64,000 bases of DNA from Priestia abyssalis (GCF_002019595.1 NZ_KV917369.1:4604624-4668623), one strand, 5' to 3'. Shown: positions 34,900-43,818, counted from the first letter of the stretch. Notes: generated by a model not told the origin, from the letters alone. Numbers and translations are program-made.

Positions 34900-35461
34900 G
34901 GCAAACCGTTATCCCTTCATTTGTAATGATAGCTTCGACCGGGACATCATGAGGCTCAAATGGGACTTCTTTTTGTAATTGAACAGTAAACGCCAACGAA
35001 ATTTTCATTCCGCGGAAATCAGCAAGATAGCGATCGTAATAGCCTCCTCCATAGCCTATTCGATAGCCGTTTCTCGAAAATACCACACCCGGTACAATCA
35101 TTAAATCGATTTCTTCCGGTTTATAATACGTCGTCTGTTCTACAATCGGTTCTTTTAAACCAAAATATACTGTTTCTAATTGGGAAAAAGACGTTATGTG
35201 ATAGAACTTCATTATATGATGATGTGGATCACACTTTGGAATCACAACTTCCTTGCCTGATGCCCATGCTCTTTCAATAATGGGAATTGTAGATACTTCT
35301 CTATCTCGTGAAATAGTAAGTGCAATGACCTTTGCCTTTCGCCACCAAGCTGTCTCGTAAAGCGTATCTGCGATGCAATCAGACCATGTTTCATATTGTT
35401 CAACACTTAGATTCTGAAGTCTCTCTTTTACTTCCTTTCGAGTAACCGATTTAAGATCCAT
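34892..35461 (-). CDS. yqgN: 5-formyltetrahydrofolate cyclo-ligase
   Basis: The 189-residue enzyme makes 5,10-methenyltetrahydrofolate from 5-formyl-THF with ATP. Motifs are the phosphate-binding FSRNGYRIGYGGGYYDRYL and KEVVIPKC, with LMIVPGVVFS before them. ATG 35461 follows GGGGGGACAGGT; the ORF upstream of it is not needed. It is followed at once by the DUF92 gene. Confidence 0.94.
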   Translation of the reverse strand: MDLKSVTRKEVKERLQNLSVEQYETWSDCIADTLYETAWWRKAKVIALTISRDREVSTIPIIERAWASGKEVVIPKCDPHHHIMKFYHITSFSQLETVYFGLKEPIVEQTTYYKPEEIDLMIVPGVVFSRNGYRIGYGGGYYDRYLADFRGMKISLAFTVQLQKEVPFEPHDVPVEAIITNEGITVCHG

Positions 35462-35575
35462 ACCTGTCCCCCCTGTTTTTGAATACGCTTTATGAGCAAA
35501 CGGGATTGATTTCCCGCTATTTTTTCGGCAGAAGCCGAAAGTGAATGCACTAGGCTTTAACATAGCCTATATAAT

Positions 35576-35607
35576 AAAAAAAACAGCAGGAAAATTCCCT
35601 ACTGTTT
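35576..35607 (-). terminator. terminator of rpmG
   Basis: AACAGTAGGGAAT pairs with ATTTTCCTGCTGTT (one G-U, small bulge) and is followed by T6-7 on the minus strand. Confidence 0.75.
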
Positions 35608-35755
35608 ACTTTGTTTCACGGTGTACCGTTGCTTTTTTGTCTCTTGAGCAGTATTTTTTTAGCTCAAGACGGTCTGGGTTGTTACGTTTGTTTTTCTTTG
35701 AAATATAGTTACGCTCACCGCACTCTGTGCAAGCTAAAGTAATATTTACACGCAT
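35606..35755 (-). CDS. rpmG: 50S ribosomal protein L33
   Basis: The 49 residues start MRVNITLACTECGERNYIS and end VHRETK, as in RpmGA. Cys9 and Cys12 form the first half of a zinc ribbon. In the second half only one Cys remains (KKYCSRDKK), so the four-Cys zinc site of C+ L33 is incomplete. GGAGGG precedes the ATG. Confidence 0.95.
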   Translation of the reverse strand: MRVNITLACTECGERNYISKKNKRNNPDRLELKKYCSRDKKATVHRETK

Positions 35756-35803
35756 GTTTTTCCCTCCAAACTATAAAAACATAAATCAGACTATAATATA
35801 ATA

Positions 35804-36466
35804 TCATTTTTCTTTTCGAAATTCCAGTGTGTTTTTTCGAAGAAATTGATTTAACATGTGAGCATTTTGAGAATGTTGTCCTTTAATCAACCAATAACAG
35901 GCAGTATGTGTCTCATAAGGACCCAAATTTCCTTCTAATGTAAAAGCACTCGTTACTTTTCCCGTAGAAAATGGCTGAAAACAAAGTCTCCCTTTAGGTA
36001 TATCTTTCCACAAATGGGATGATAAATCTCGCTCTCTTGATCTCATGGAATATTGGATAATACCTTTTTCTTTATACTTTCCATTGCAAAGAAAAGCATG
36101 GTCGGCTGAATGATGAATCATTGCCTGTTCATTCGGTGCATAATAAACGACATCTTGTTGTTTTTGACATTCTATTTCTTGCTGCAAGTACATTTTAATA
36201 GTCTGATACCGATTGCTTTGATTACTAATATTTACTTTAACATACAATACGTTGCAATGGTTAATAAACGCATCAAAGGTTTGACAATTCAACGTTAAAT
36301 AATATTCTTCTAGAATAGTGCTTAGGGAAGCGAAAGAAGGGTGAATCCAACAAAACTCGCCTTCTGTCCAAATCCCCATCTTTGTTAAGATCCCCTCAAA
36401 ATTCAAGCAACTATCTTTGTCATCATGGAAACATAACGGCTGAAAATTTTGAAAGATAGTATCCAT
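35804..36466 (-). CDS. unknown protein, last gene of the polysaccharide cassette
   Basis: I do not recognise this 220-residue protein. It has no signal peptide or membrane segment and is rich in Cys, His and Tyr (about 8 Cys). ATG 36466 follows AGAGGATG, 4 nt after the stop of the nucleotidyltransferase gene, so the two are cotranscribed and probably coupled. The longer ORF overlaps that gene without need. Its place in the operon suggests a role with the sugar enzymes upstream. Confidence 0.65.
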   Translation of the reverse strand: MDTIFQNFQPLCFHDDKDSCLNFEGILTKMGIWTEGEFCWIHPSFASLSTILEEYYLTLNCQTFDAFINHCNVLYVKVNISNQSNRYQTIKMYLQQEIECQKQQDVVYYAPNEQAMIHHSADHAFLCNGKYKEKGIIQYSMRSRERDLSSHLWKDIPKGRLCFQPFSTGKVTSAFTLEGNLGPYETHTACYWLIKGQHSQNAHMLNQFLRKNTLEFRKEK

Positions 36467-36470
36467 GACT

Positions 36471-38807
36471 CTACATCCTCTGATACTCTTTAATTTTATT
36501 GATAAAATAAGCGGATGACTCTTGAGCAATAAACGATTCCTTCGCTTCTGAATAAACATTTATGACTGATAACTTATAATCCGGCATAATCAATGTCCAT
36601 CCTCCTTCTGAATGATAAATCTTCATTCCCTCTATCAATTCAACTTCATGCCCCTCAACGTCTTCTAAAATTTTCCTCATAACCCTTCCTTGTAAATCTA
36701 TCGGACAAAACACACATTCCTTTACAACGTGAATATCAGGAACAATAGCGAGAATTTGAGAAATGGCTAAAAACTGAATGGCCATTAATTCAAGCAATTG
36801 ACAAAAAGCGTAAAAAGCATTTGTTTGAAAAGGAACCGTATTAAGCCACTTTTTTCTTCCATTTCTTCGCAAACTAGCGTGAATAACTTTATCCCTAAGA
36901 GAAAAAAGATCTGTCTCGTTCATATGAGAAAAATGCAACCATTTATTTTGAATGAGATACTGATGGAACATATATAAAATTAAAGATTGTGTTTCAGTCA
37001 ACTTTCCTCCTGTTTCATCAAACAGTTGAAAACGGCTCCCTGAACCGTTAACCTTTATCGCAAAATGGACCTTGGCTCTCTTTATTTCCATGATTAACTT
37101 TTCTTCATTGATGTCTTGATACAGCAGGCACTGTACATTAAGCTCTGCGCATACCTTTTTCAACGTTTTTTGAATAAGGGCAGGGGCTGACACGATGACC
37201 CTTAAATTTGCGCCAATAATGGCAGGGAGACAAAGGGAGTGAAGGAGTTTTGCCACATACCTATCCAAAAGCTGTTCTTCATTCTTTAACCACCGCTGTC
37301 CTATCCGTTCTTTTTTCCTCCATTGCTGCTTCCTTAAAAACTGTTCCAACTTCCATTCCAAATTACGATTGATTAAAACCCCATCTTCTCCATAAAATTG
37401 AACAAAAGTATCGTCTTTGCTACCTTCTTGATGTCTTCCAATATAAACAGCCCCATCTGCCTTTTCACTCTGTACCGCATCTTGAACGAAAGGAACCGCA
37501 ACAAGATGAAAGTCTTCTACTTCAAAGCCGCACGACAGTAAATGCATAACCATTTGTTCCTTAAAAAACTCCGCCCCTTCTTCACAACCAATAATGATTT
37601 TCTTATACTTTTTCCATAGCTGGCTTAACGCCCCGGCAATAAAAACATACGACCGTTCATCCAGAACAGAATGGGGAATGGTTCCTTGAACAACAAATGG
37701 ATAATGATAAAAAAACAGTGGTGGTGAATCGTCATCATGATAAACATAACCGTTGGAAATTCTTTTCTCCTGCGGTACACTATATAGCACCATATGTTGG
37801 TCATGACCAAGCTTTTTCTTATCCTCTAATTTTATATTGGCATCAATCACTGCATTTTGAACGGTTGAACTTTTTCCAATGAATACATCAGACAACAGGA
37901 TCGCTTCTTTTATGCACGAATCTGCACCAACAATACCATTGGCGGTAACTACAGCATACGGCCCAATTATCGCGCCTTTTCGTACAATCGTGTGATCACC
38001 GATGAACGCAGGTCCCCGTACTGTAGCATCTTCTTCAATGTAAACATCCTTGCCAATCCAAACACGATCTTCCATCACTTCTCCCTTTATGGAAAAGGCA
38101 CATGTCCTGTCTAAAAGATCTTGCTGAGCCTTGTAATAATGGTCGACCTCTCCTATGTCGATCCAATATTCTTTCGTTAAATAATGATAAATGGGCTGCT
38201 TTTCAAAGAGTAAGAGCGGAATTAAATCCAGGCTGATATCCATGGCCGTATTGTCCTTCATATACCCCAGCATATCTCGTTCGATGATATAAATTCCAGT
38301 GTTGATATAGTCACTTAAAACTTCATGTTTCCTCGGCTTTTCGATGACCTTTTCCACTTTACCGTCAAGCCTTGATAATACAGTGCCATAGCGAAACGGG
38401 GTCGAAGACTTTTTTGTGATAACCGTCATGATTCCATTTTTTTTTCGATGATAGTTGATCGACTCATTAAAATCAATCGTTGTTAACGCATCTCCGCTCA
38501 CGACTAAACAAGGACCTTCTATGAATGATTGTGCATTCCGAAGGGCTCCTGCCGTACCAAGCGGCAACTCTTCTAAAAAATAGGAGATGTGAACTCCCCA
38601 CCTGCTTCCATCTCCAAAGTAATCCTTAATAGAGGCAGGGAGATGACTAAGCGTAATAGCGATATCAATAATGCCATGATGTTTTAAATGTTCAATCATA
38701 TATTCTAATACGGGCTTATTTAATAAAGGCAGCATCGGTTTTGGAGTACGGTAAGTAAGGGGGCGGAGCCTCATGCCCTCCCCTCCTGCTAATATGATTG
38801 CTTTCAG
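36471..38807 (-). CDS. sugar-1-phosphate nucleotidyltransferase fused to a motif-less phosphomannomutase domain
   Basis: The 778-residue protein has three parts. Residues 1-235 are a nucleotidyltransferase (AIILAGGEGMRLRPLTYRTP, PLGTAGAL, VVSGDALT, YWIDIGEVDHY). Residues 240-330 are left-handed beta-helix repeats (VWIGKDVYIEEDATVRGPAFIG). The rest resembles phosphomannomutase but lacks its motifs: the phosphoserine loop reads IGRHQEG, the metal loop NGSGSR and the phosphate loop MPDYKLS. The likely start is CTG 38807, after GGAGGGAGGGG; the ATG at 38843 has no ribosome site and overlaps the upstream gene. Confidence 0.85.
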   Translation of the reverse strand: MKAIILAGGEGMRLRPLTYRTPKPMLPLLNKPVLEYMIEHLKHHGIIDIAITLSHLPASIKDYFGDGSRWGVHISYFLEELPLGTAGALRNAQSFIEGPCLVVSGDALTTIDFNESINYHRKKNGIMTVITKKSSTPFRYGTVLSRLDGKVEKVIEKPRKHEVLSDYINTGIYIIERDMLGYMKDNTAMDISLDLIPLLLFEKQPIYHYLTKEYWIDIGEVDHYYKAQQDLLDRTCAFSIKGEVMEDRVWIGKDVYIEEDATVRGPAFIGDHTIVRKGAIIGPYAVVTANGIVGADSCIKEAILLSDVFIGKSSTVQNAVIDANIKLEDKKKLGHDQHMVLYSVPQEKRISNGYVYHDDDSPPLFFYHYPFVVQGTIPHSVLDERSYVFIAGALSQLWKKYKKIIIGCEEGAEFFKEQMVMHLLSCGFEVEDFHLVAVPFVQDAVQSEKADGAVYIGRHQEGSKDDTFVQFYGEDGVLINRNLEWKLEQFLRKQQWRKKERIGQRWLKNEEQLLDRYVAKLLHSLCLPAIIGANLRVIVSAPALIQKTLKKVCAELNVQCLLYQDINEEKLIMEIKRAKVHFAIKVNGSGSRFQLFDETGGKLTETQSLILYMFHQYLIQNKWLHFSHMNETDLFSLRDKVIHASLRRNGRKKWLNTVPFQTNAFYAFCQLLELMAIQFLAISQILAIVPDIHVVKECVFCPIDLQGRVMRKILEDVEGHEVELIEGMKIYHSEGGWTLIMPDYKLSVINVYSEAKESFIAQESSAYFINKIKEYQRM

Positions 38808-38808
38808 C

Positions 38809-41181
38809 TCACTCCCCTCCCTCCTCTTGAAATGTAACGACATTCTCTTCAAACAGCTTTATTGTTTCTGTTGCGATGTGATCCCACCCAAACATCGTTT
38901 CCACTCTTTTTTTACCTTTTTCGCCTAGGCGACGGGCATATTCTTTGTCCTGCAATAAGACTAAAATCTTCTCAGCCAAATGAACGGCATCATTCGGGCG
39001 AACCTTTATGCCGGAAACACCATCTTCCACAATTGTTTGCAACCCGCCTGTATTGGTTACAATAGTTGGTTTCCCCACTACCATTCCTTCAAGCGCCACA
39101 ATCCCAAAAGGCTCATACAAACTTGGAAATACGACTATATCGCTGAGATGAAACAACTGATTTCGTTCGTCATCCGTAATATAGCCGATAAATTGAATAT
39201 GTTTTTCTAGTTTTTTTTCTTTTATCAGTGCACGGTACTCATGCAACAAAGGACCTTTTCCTGCAATGATGACTCGAACATTCGCTTTTTCTTTTCGTAT
39301 GATTTCAGCTGCTTCGATTAAAATGTGGAACCCTTTTTCATATACGACTCTTCCTACCGAAAAAATAAGCCTGTCATCAGAGCACAATTGATATTTTTTC
39401 TGTAGATTATTTGGTCGACATTGAGATAAAAACATTCCCGGCTCAATTCCGTTTGGAAAGACGGATATTTTATCTGGTCGTACATAGAATAAATCGATAA
39501 GTTCTTTTTTCATGTATTCACTGCAAACGATAACTGCGTGAGCATCATGAATCAGCCTTCTTTCTTTTTCATGAACACTCTCTTGCAAAGCATTATGAAT
39601 ACCATTGTTACGGCCATGTTCTGTCGCATGGATGGTACAAATTAATGGAATATTCAATTGAGCCTGAATCACCCGGGCGGCACTTCCTACAAGCCAGTCA
39701 TGCGCATGAACAATATGGAACGGAATATGTTTACATAAGCGTAAGCCCTCATGTACCATGGCTGCATTTAAGCTGTTAACCCATGCGAAGAAATCTGAGT
39801 GATGAGGCTGTAAACTTAACACCCTGCAGACGTGAACACCTTGAATCTTTTCATAGGCTGGTAATCCCTCTACAAATGTGGTTATAACAAATACTTGGTG
39901 ACCTTGTTTTGTCAGCGTTCGAGATAGATCAAACACGTGACGCGATAACCCTCCCACTACAAGGGGTGGAAACTCCCATGACAGCATCAAAATATTTAAT
40001 CTGGAATGTTCTTCATTGTCTAAATAAAGCGGCTCATTTGAGAATGTTCCTCGTAACATTCTCAAATGTTCTATTGACAGATAGGAAAAGATAGGAACAT
40101 CGGTTGACTCATTAATAATCGAACCTTCATCAACCATTTTATAAAGAGATTTAAAGTGTTTTACATGCATATTCAAACAGTCGAGAACATATTCTTTCTT
40201 TTCCATATCTTTCGTCAAAAACTGCACCCATCCCTTACTCGCGACAATGAACCATATTTTCATCATTTGTAAAAAAAGAGCGCTTTGTGCAAAATCCATG
40301 ATTTTCCATAGAATTTCTTCCATCTCGTACACAATCGTATAAATCTCTTGAGTAAGCTGATTAAGCCACTGTTCCCTAAATTTGCGATTAACAGCGGCCT
40401 TTCTTCTTATTGTAGAAGAATGTACATTTTCAGTGAAGAATTGTTTAGGTAATTGAAAATTTATCGATTCACTTTTTCTCTTCTTAAGTAAAGAAAACAG
40501 CTTCTTTGGAATACTCCCTGTTTCGATACTTGCCATAAAAACGTTCGATAACGCTTTCACTTCTTGGTCATACGGAATTATAACTATATTTCGAGAAGAA
40601 ACATACGGATTCGATGCCACCTGGTCATCTTCCAGAAGGAATTTTCTATTTAAAAATGTATATTGAATCCCTTCTCCATGTAAAATTTCTTCAATTTCTT
40701 CCGTTATAAATCCCTCTTCTACCCAAAAACCCCTTGGTTTTTTATGGAAACAAACTTCAAAGATATGAATGCCATAACTAATTTGAATCGCCTTACCTTT
40801 TCTTGTTGAAAGAAACGGAAGTAAACAGTGACTGGCAGTTGTCGGGATACATTCAATTTTCCCTTGTTCAGATAAATATCTCAAACCATTTAACAAATTA
40901 CGGTTCCACCTTAAAAATAACCGAAGAGAATCCTCTTTTTTTTCTTTTTGTAAATAAAGAAAAAATCGCTGTTGAAAATCCGGACGATCCCATAACTCCA
41001 ATAAAAGAGGAGAAATAGCAATAGTACATGGCGGAATTTCTTCATCTTCTAAATAATGAAACAACGGCAAATAGAACTGTATCATCTCTTGATATAAATC
41101 TGTTTCATCCCAATGTGCTTCCCCCATTTTTGAAAAGTAAGAAAATGGGGCATAAATAACTGTTAGTTGATTTGTTTTCAT
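38809..41181 (-). CDS. GH57-like / GT4 glycosyltransferase fusion protein
   Basis: The 790-residue protein has two parts. Residues 1-350 resemble the GH57/DUF1957 glucan-branching family: YLPLFHYLEDEEIPPCTIAIS, GFWVEEGFI (the nucleophile Glu position), and a helical end (LQMMKIWFIVASKGWVQFL). The HxH motif at the start is changed to IYAPFSY, and no HWW acid-site motif is seen. Residues 395-790 are a complete GT4 glycosyltransferase of the starch/glycogen-synthase type (LSWEFPPLVVGGLSRHV, HAHDWL, SVGRVVYEKG, EPFGIVALE with the EX7E pair 690/698). The likely product is an alpha-glucan or related polymer. Confidence 0.85.
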   Translation of the reverse strand: MKTNQLTVIYAPFSYFSKMGEAHWDETDLYQEMIQFYLPLFHYLEDEEIPPCTIAISPLLLELWDRPDFQQRFFLYLQKEKKEDSLRLFLRWNRNLLNGLRYLSEQGKIECIPTTASHCLLPFLSTRKGKAIQISYGIHIFEVCFHKKPRGFWVEEGFITEEIEEILHGEGIQYTFLNRKFLLEDDQVASNPYVSSRNIVIIPYDQEVKALSNVFMASIETGSIPKKLFSLLKKRKSESINFQLPKQFFTENVHSSTIRRKAAVNRKFREQWLNQLTQEIYTIVYEMEEILWKIMDFAQSALFLQMMKIWFIVASKGWVQFLTKDMEKKEYVLDCLNMHVKHFKSLYKMVDEGSIINESTDVPIFSYLSIEHLRMLRGTFSNEPLYLDNEEHSRLNILMLSWEFPPLVVGGLSRHVFDLSRTLTKQGHQVFVITTFVEGLPAYEKIQGVHVCRVLSLQPHHSDFFAWVNSLNAAMVHEGLRLCKHIPFHIVHAHDWLVGSAARVIQAQLNIPLICTIHATEHGRNNGIHNALQESVHEKERRLIHDAHAVIVCSEYMKKELIDLFYVRPDKISVFPNGIEPGMFLSQCRPNNLQKKYQLCSDDRLIFSVGRVVYEKGFHILIEAAEIIRKEKANVRVIIAGKGPLLHEYRALIKEKKLEKHIQFIGYITDDERNQLFHLSDIVVFPSLYEPFGIVALEGMVVGKPTIVTNTGGLQTIVEDGVSGIKVRPNDAVHLAEKILVLLQDKEYARRLGEKGKKRVETMFGWDHIATETIKLFEENVVTFQEEGGE

Positions 41182-41187
41182 TGCTTT

Positions 41188-41658
41188 TCACCTTACGTTT
41201 TTCGTATAACAGGAATACGTGCTAAAAAGAGGGGACCACTCTGGTGAAGTTGGACGATTTAACTGCCACTCTGAAAATGACTGGGGTTGAATATCTATCT
41301 CAGTGGAACTATCATCACTTAAATGAATCGTGTTAGAGCGTAAAATAGTATAATAAGAGGTTGGTAATGGGACAGCAATATCCACGACATATGTTTTATT
41401 CCCCGGGAGCTTCAAAAAGGCATGTTTCTTTTCTGACTGAATGGAATATTGCTTCCACTTATTCGAATTATGTCCATTAAAGATCACATTTGTAATATCA
41501 TAAACAATTAAACACAGATCTTCTTCCTTCCATTCATACAAAAAACATTCCTCAAATAACTGTTTAGTTAAAGTAGAAATATTCCAATGAACAGATAAAG
41601 TAGAATCATTCAAACACAACATTTTGCATACATCAATATCTAAATGTTCCATACTCAA
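41188..41658 (-). CDS. DUF4912-like protein, first gene of the polysaccharide cassette
   Basis: The 156-residue cytosolic protein has a beta-rich body: LSVHWNIS, EDLCLIVYDIT, WKQYSIQSEKKHAFLKLPGNKTYVVD in short pieces, then PTSYYTILRSNTI. This resembles the DUF4912 family, which in Firmicutes is often next to GH57/GT4 genes. No enzymatic motif is seen. The start is uncertain: TTG 41658 sits 7 nt after AGGTG, while ATG 41652 is 13 nt away. The next gene begins 6 nt after its stop. Confidence 0.65.
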   Translation of the reverse strand: MSMEHLDIDVCKMLCLNDSTLSVHWNISTLTKQLFEECFLYEWKEEDLCLIVYDITNVIFNGHNSNKWKQYSIQSEKKHAFLKLPGNKTYVVDIAVPLPTSYYTILRSNTIHLSDDSSTEIDIQPQSFSEWQLNRPTSPEWSPLFSTYSCYTKNVR

Positions 41659-41773
41659 AATAACTCACCTGTATTACTGACTTTTTGCTTGTCTTCATAA
41701 TAATCCTTCTTAAACATTACCATAGCTTTTTATCCTGTTTACACTTTTCTGTGCTCTCGTATAAAGGAAACTT

Positions 41774-41807
41774 CCATCGGTGGGTTTCCTTCATCCCCCA
41801 CCGATGG
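41774..41807. repeat. palindrome upstream of the polysaccharide cassette
   Basis: CCATCGGTGGG and its exact complement enclose 12 nt. It is the first of two hairpins in the 435-nt gap 41659-42093. Confidence 0.7.
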
Positions 41808-41832
41808 TTAGTTGACATATCGGACTTTTAAG

Positions 41833-41879
41833 GAGAATGACTCAAAAGGTATGCTTTTTATACCTTTTGAGTCATTCTC
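41833..41879. repeat. palindrome, TGACTCAAAAG family
   Basis: GAGAATGACTCAAAAGGTAT and its complement form a 20-bp perfect stem with a short loop, followed by TTTT. It shares the TGACTCAAAAG arms with the palindrome at 11083. The rest of the gap, to 42093, is AT-rich; no further gene is seen. Confidence 0.8.
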
Positions 41880-42093
41880 TTTTCTTAATCTTAACATTAA
41901 GCGTCTGCTGTCACAATAAACGCAATTTGTCGATTTACGTAAATGTTATAAACAAGAGTATGTGACTTAAATAATCATTTATGGGAATTCACTTTAATAA
42001 ATTGCCGCTGCAGCATTATTTAGCTGCCATTATATGCATCATTCCATGGTATGATAACTTTAGCAAATTATCATTTTTGAGGTGACATCCTGC

Positions 42094-42474
42094 ATGTTTA
42101 ATTACGTTATTGTGATCTTAATCGTTAGCGCCATCATTGTTTACTTGTTATCTTTTTTTAAGCATTCTAAAATTGAGGCTCTGGAAAAGCAAGTCGAACA
42201 ATTATCTTTATCTATGATGCAAGAAACATATCAATTAAAAAAACAAATAAAGGTACTCCAAGAAGAATTGATGATTGACAGCTTTCAGTCTCCACTGCGA
42301 GAAAGTATGCCTGTCCGGCCAATTGTTCTCGATAACGCATTGCCTATGCATACCCAAATCATTCACTTTCACAAAGAAGGATATTCGATTCAAGAAATTG
42401 CCAAACACACCTCTTTACCCCTAGAAGAAGTTCGCCTTATTATCCAGCAACAACATTGGGGAGGGCGTTCGTGA
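42094..42474 (+). CDS. membrane-anchored coiled-coil protein with HTH-like C-terminus
   Basis: The 126-residue protein has one N-terminal membrane helix (YVIVILIVSAIIVYLLSF), a coiled coil (IEALEKQVEQLSLSMMQETY) and a C-terminal helix-turn-helix-like piece (KEGYSIQEIAKHTSLPLEEV). The HTH-like piece resembles a resolvase-type domain, as seen in small proteins near pst in bacilli. B. subtilis yqzD stands at this place; the match is positional. GAGGTG precedes ATG 42094. Its stop overlaps the next start (TGATG). Confidence 0.7.
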   Translation: MFNYVIVILIVSAIIVYLLSFFKHSKIEALEKQVEQLSLSMMQETYQLKKQIKVLQEELMIDSFQSPLRESMPVRPIVLDNALPMHTQIIHFHKEGYSIQEIAKHTSLPLEEVRLIIQQQHWGGRS

Positions 42475-42944
42475 TGAGAGGCTCTTCATCTTTACGTTCT
42501 TTTTCCATAGGCATATTTATTGCTACAGTTATCTTATGGAGGGTATACACATACGACGAGCAGCAACAGAAAGCTCTTCCTTCAGAGCCTTCCCTCACCG
42601 AAGAAAGTGTCCAGGAATATTTAAAAGAAAAAGAGTACATGGCAATTTCCAAACACGAGTACATGAAATTAATCGATAAAACGAAAGAAAAGAAGCAGCA
42701 GCAAACACCTGAACCTTCTTCACCTAAAATCACTACTATCCAAATTCAAGAGGGGACAAGAGCTGTAGATGTAGCGAATTTACTCGAACAGCAAGGCATC
42801 GTTAAAAGCGCATCCGAATTTCAACAATATTTGGAGAATGCACAATTAACGAACAAGCTCCGAGTAGGTACCTATCAAATTACGCCAAACATGTCCTTTA
42901 CCGAAATTACTAACATTGTAACGAAACAAGTCGTTCAGGAATAA
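42474..42944 (+). CDS. MltG/YceG-related membrane protein (YqzC-like)
   Basis: The 156-residue protein has one N-terminal membrane helix and an extracellular domain. That domain resembles the small LysM-like module of endolytic transglycosylase MltG (TTIQIQEGTRAVDVANLLEQ, then LRVGTYQITPNMSFTEI). The catalytic MltG domain is absent, so it probably binds peptidoglycan without cutting it. GGGGAGGG lies 8 nt before ATG 42474. B. subtilis yqzC has this position. Confidence 0.75.
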   Translation: MRGSSSLRSFSIGIFIATVILWRVYTYDEQQQKALPSEPSLTEESVQEYLKEKEYMAISKHEYMKLIDKTKEKKQQQTPEPSSPKITTIQIQEGTRAVDVANLLEQQGIVKSASEFQQYLENAQLTNKLRVGTYQITPNMSFTEITNIVTKQVVQE

Positions 42945-43004
42945 AATAACAATATGTGGTTGTCCCACTAGTCCTAAAAAGATCATAAGTATTATTTTTT
43001 ACTG

Positions 43005-43059
43005 AAAGGACCCGTCACGAAATCCTTGATTTTACTGGATTTTCATGACGGGTCCTTTT
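43005..43059. terminator. terminator between the MltG-related gene and phoU
   Basis: AAAGGACCCGTCA pairs with TGACGGGTCCTTT, with an inner GAAATCC/GGATTTTC stem. A-rich and T-rich ends suggest action on both strands. Confidence 0.85.
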
Positions 43060-43061
43060 AG

Positions 43062-43109
43062 GAGGGTGGCTCAAAAAGTATGCTTTTCTATACCTTTTGG
43101 GCCATCCTC
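43062..43109. repeat. palindrome, TGACTCAAAAG family
   Basis: GAGGGTGGCTCAAAAAGTAT pairs with ATACCTTTTGGGCCATCCTC, with several G-U pairs. The arms match the palindromes at 11083 and 41833 with paired changes (GAC/GTC to GGC/GCC). Confidence 0.75.
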
Positions 43110-43118
43110 ACATTTTTA

Positions 43119-43778
43119 TTACTCATTTAGATCGTATCGTTTACCTTTTACCAGATAGAAAACACTCTCAGCAATGTTTGTAGCGTGATCCGCAAATCGC
43201 TCCAAATAACGAGTGATAAATAATAACTGTGTAATTTGAGGAAGTGCTTCTTGCTTTTCTTTTGCTAAATTTAGCAGTTCAATAATCGTTTCACCATAAA
43301 GAGAATCCACTTGATCATCCATTTCTGCAACCTTTTTGGCAAGTATAATATCTTCTTCATAGTAAGATTTTAACGAAAGAGACAACATCTCTGTTGCCAA
43401 TTTATGCATTTGTGTAATATGTTCAAGCGGTTTGATTAGCGGCTCTTTTCCAATACGAATCGTGGATTTAGCAATATTCACCGCAAAATCCGCCATCCGT
43501 TCGATATCCGAAGCAATTTTTATCGCTACAATTACTCTTCTTAAATCAACGGCTACAGGCTGTTGTTTAGCAATTAATAAAATAGCCAAATCATTGATTT
43601 CTTCTTCTAAACGATCGACTTTGTAGTCCTCATCGATTACAGCCAACGCTGCCTCAACATCCTTTTCCGTTAAAGCTTGAAAAGATTTGTTGATGGACTT
43701 TTCCGTCAAACTGCCTATTTCAACCAACTTTTCTCTCAATGCTTTTAAATCGCCATGAAATCGTTCACGTACTACCAT
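43119..43778 (-). CDS. phoU: phosphate-signalling protein PhoU
   Basis: PhoU modulates the Pst transporter and phosphate signalling. The 219 residues form two three-helix repeats with the metal-binding pattern DIERMADFAVNIA (about residues 92-104) and its counterpart RYLERFADHATNIAE (about 190-204). AGGAGA lies before ATG 43778. It follows pstB by 40 nt and ends the pst operon. B. subtilis lacks phoU in its pst operon, so the layout is closer to other bacilli. Confidence 0.95.
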   Translation of the reverse strand: MVVRERFHGDLKALREKLVEIGSLTEKSINKSFQALTEKDVEAALAVIDEDYKVDRLEEEINDLAILLIAKQQPVAVDLRRVIVAIKIASDIERMADFAVNIAKSTIRIGKEPLIKPLEHITQMHKLATEMLSLSLKSYYEEDIILAKKVAEMDDQVDSLYGETIIELLNLAKEKQEALPQITQLLFITRYLERFADHATNIAESVFYLVKGKRYDLNE

Positions 43779-43818
43779 GAAACCCATCTCCTATCTAGAA
43801 GTATTGACATGTCAATTA

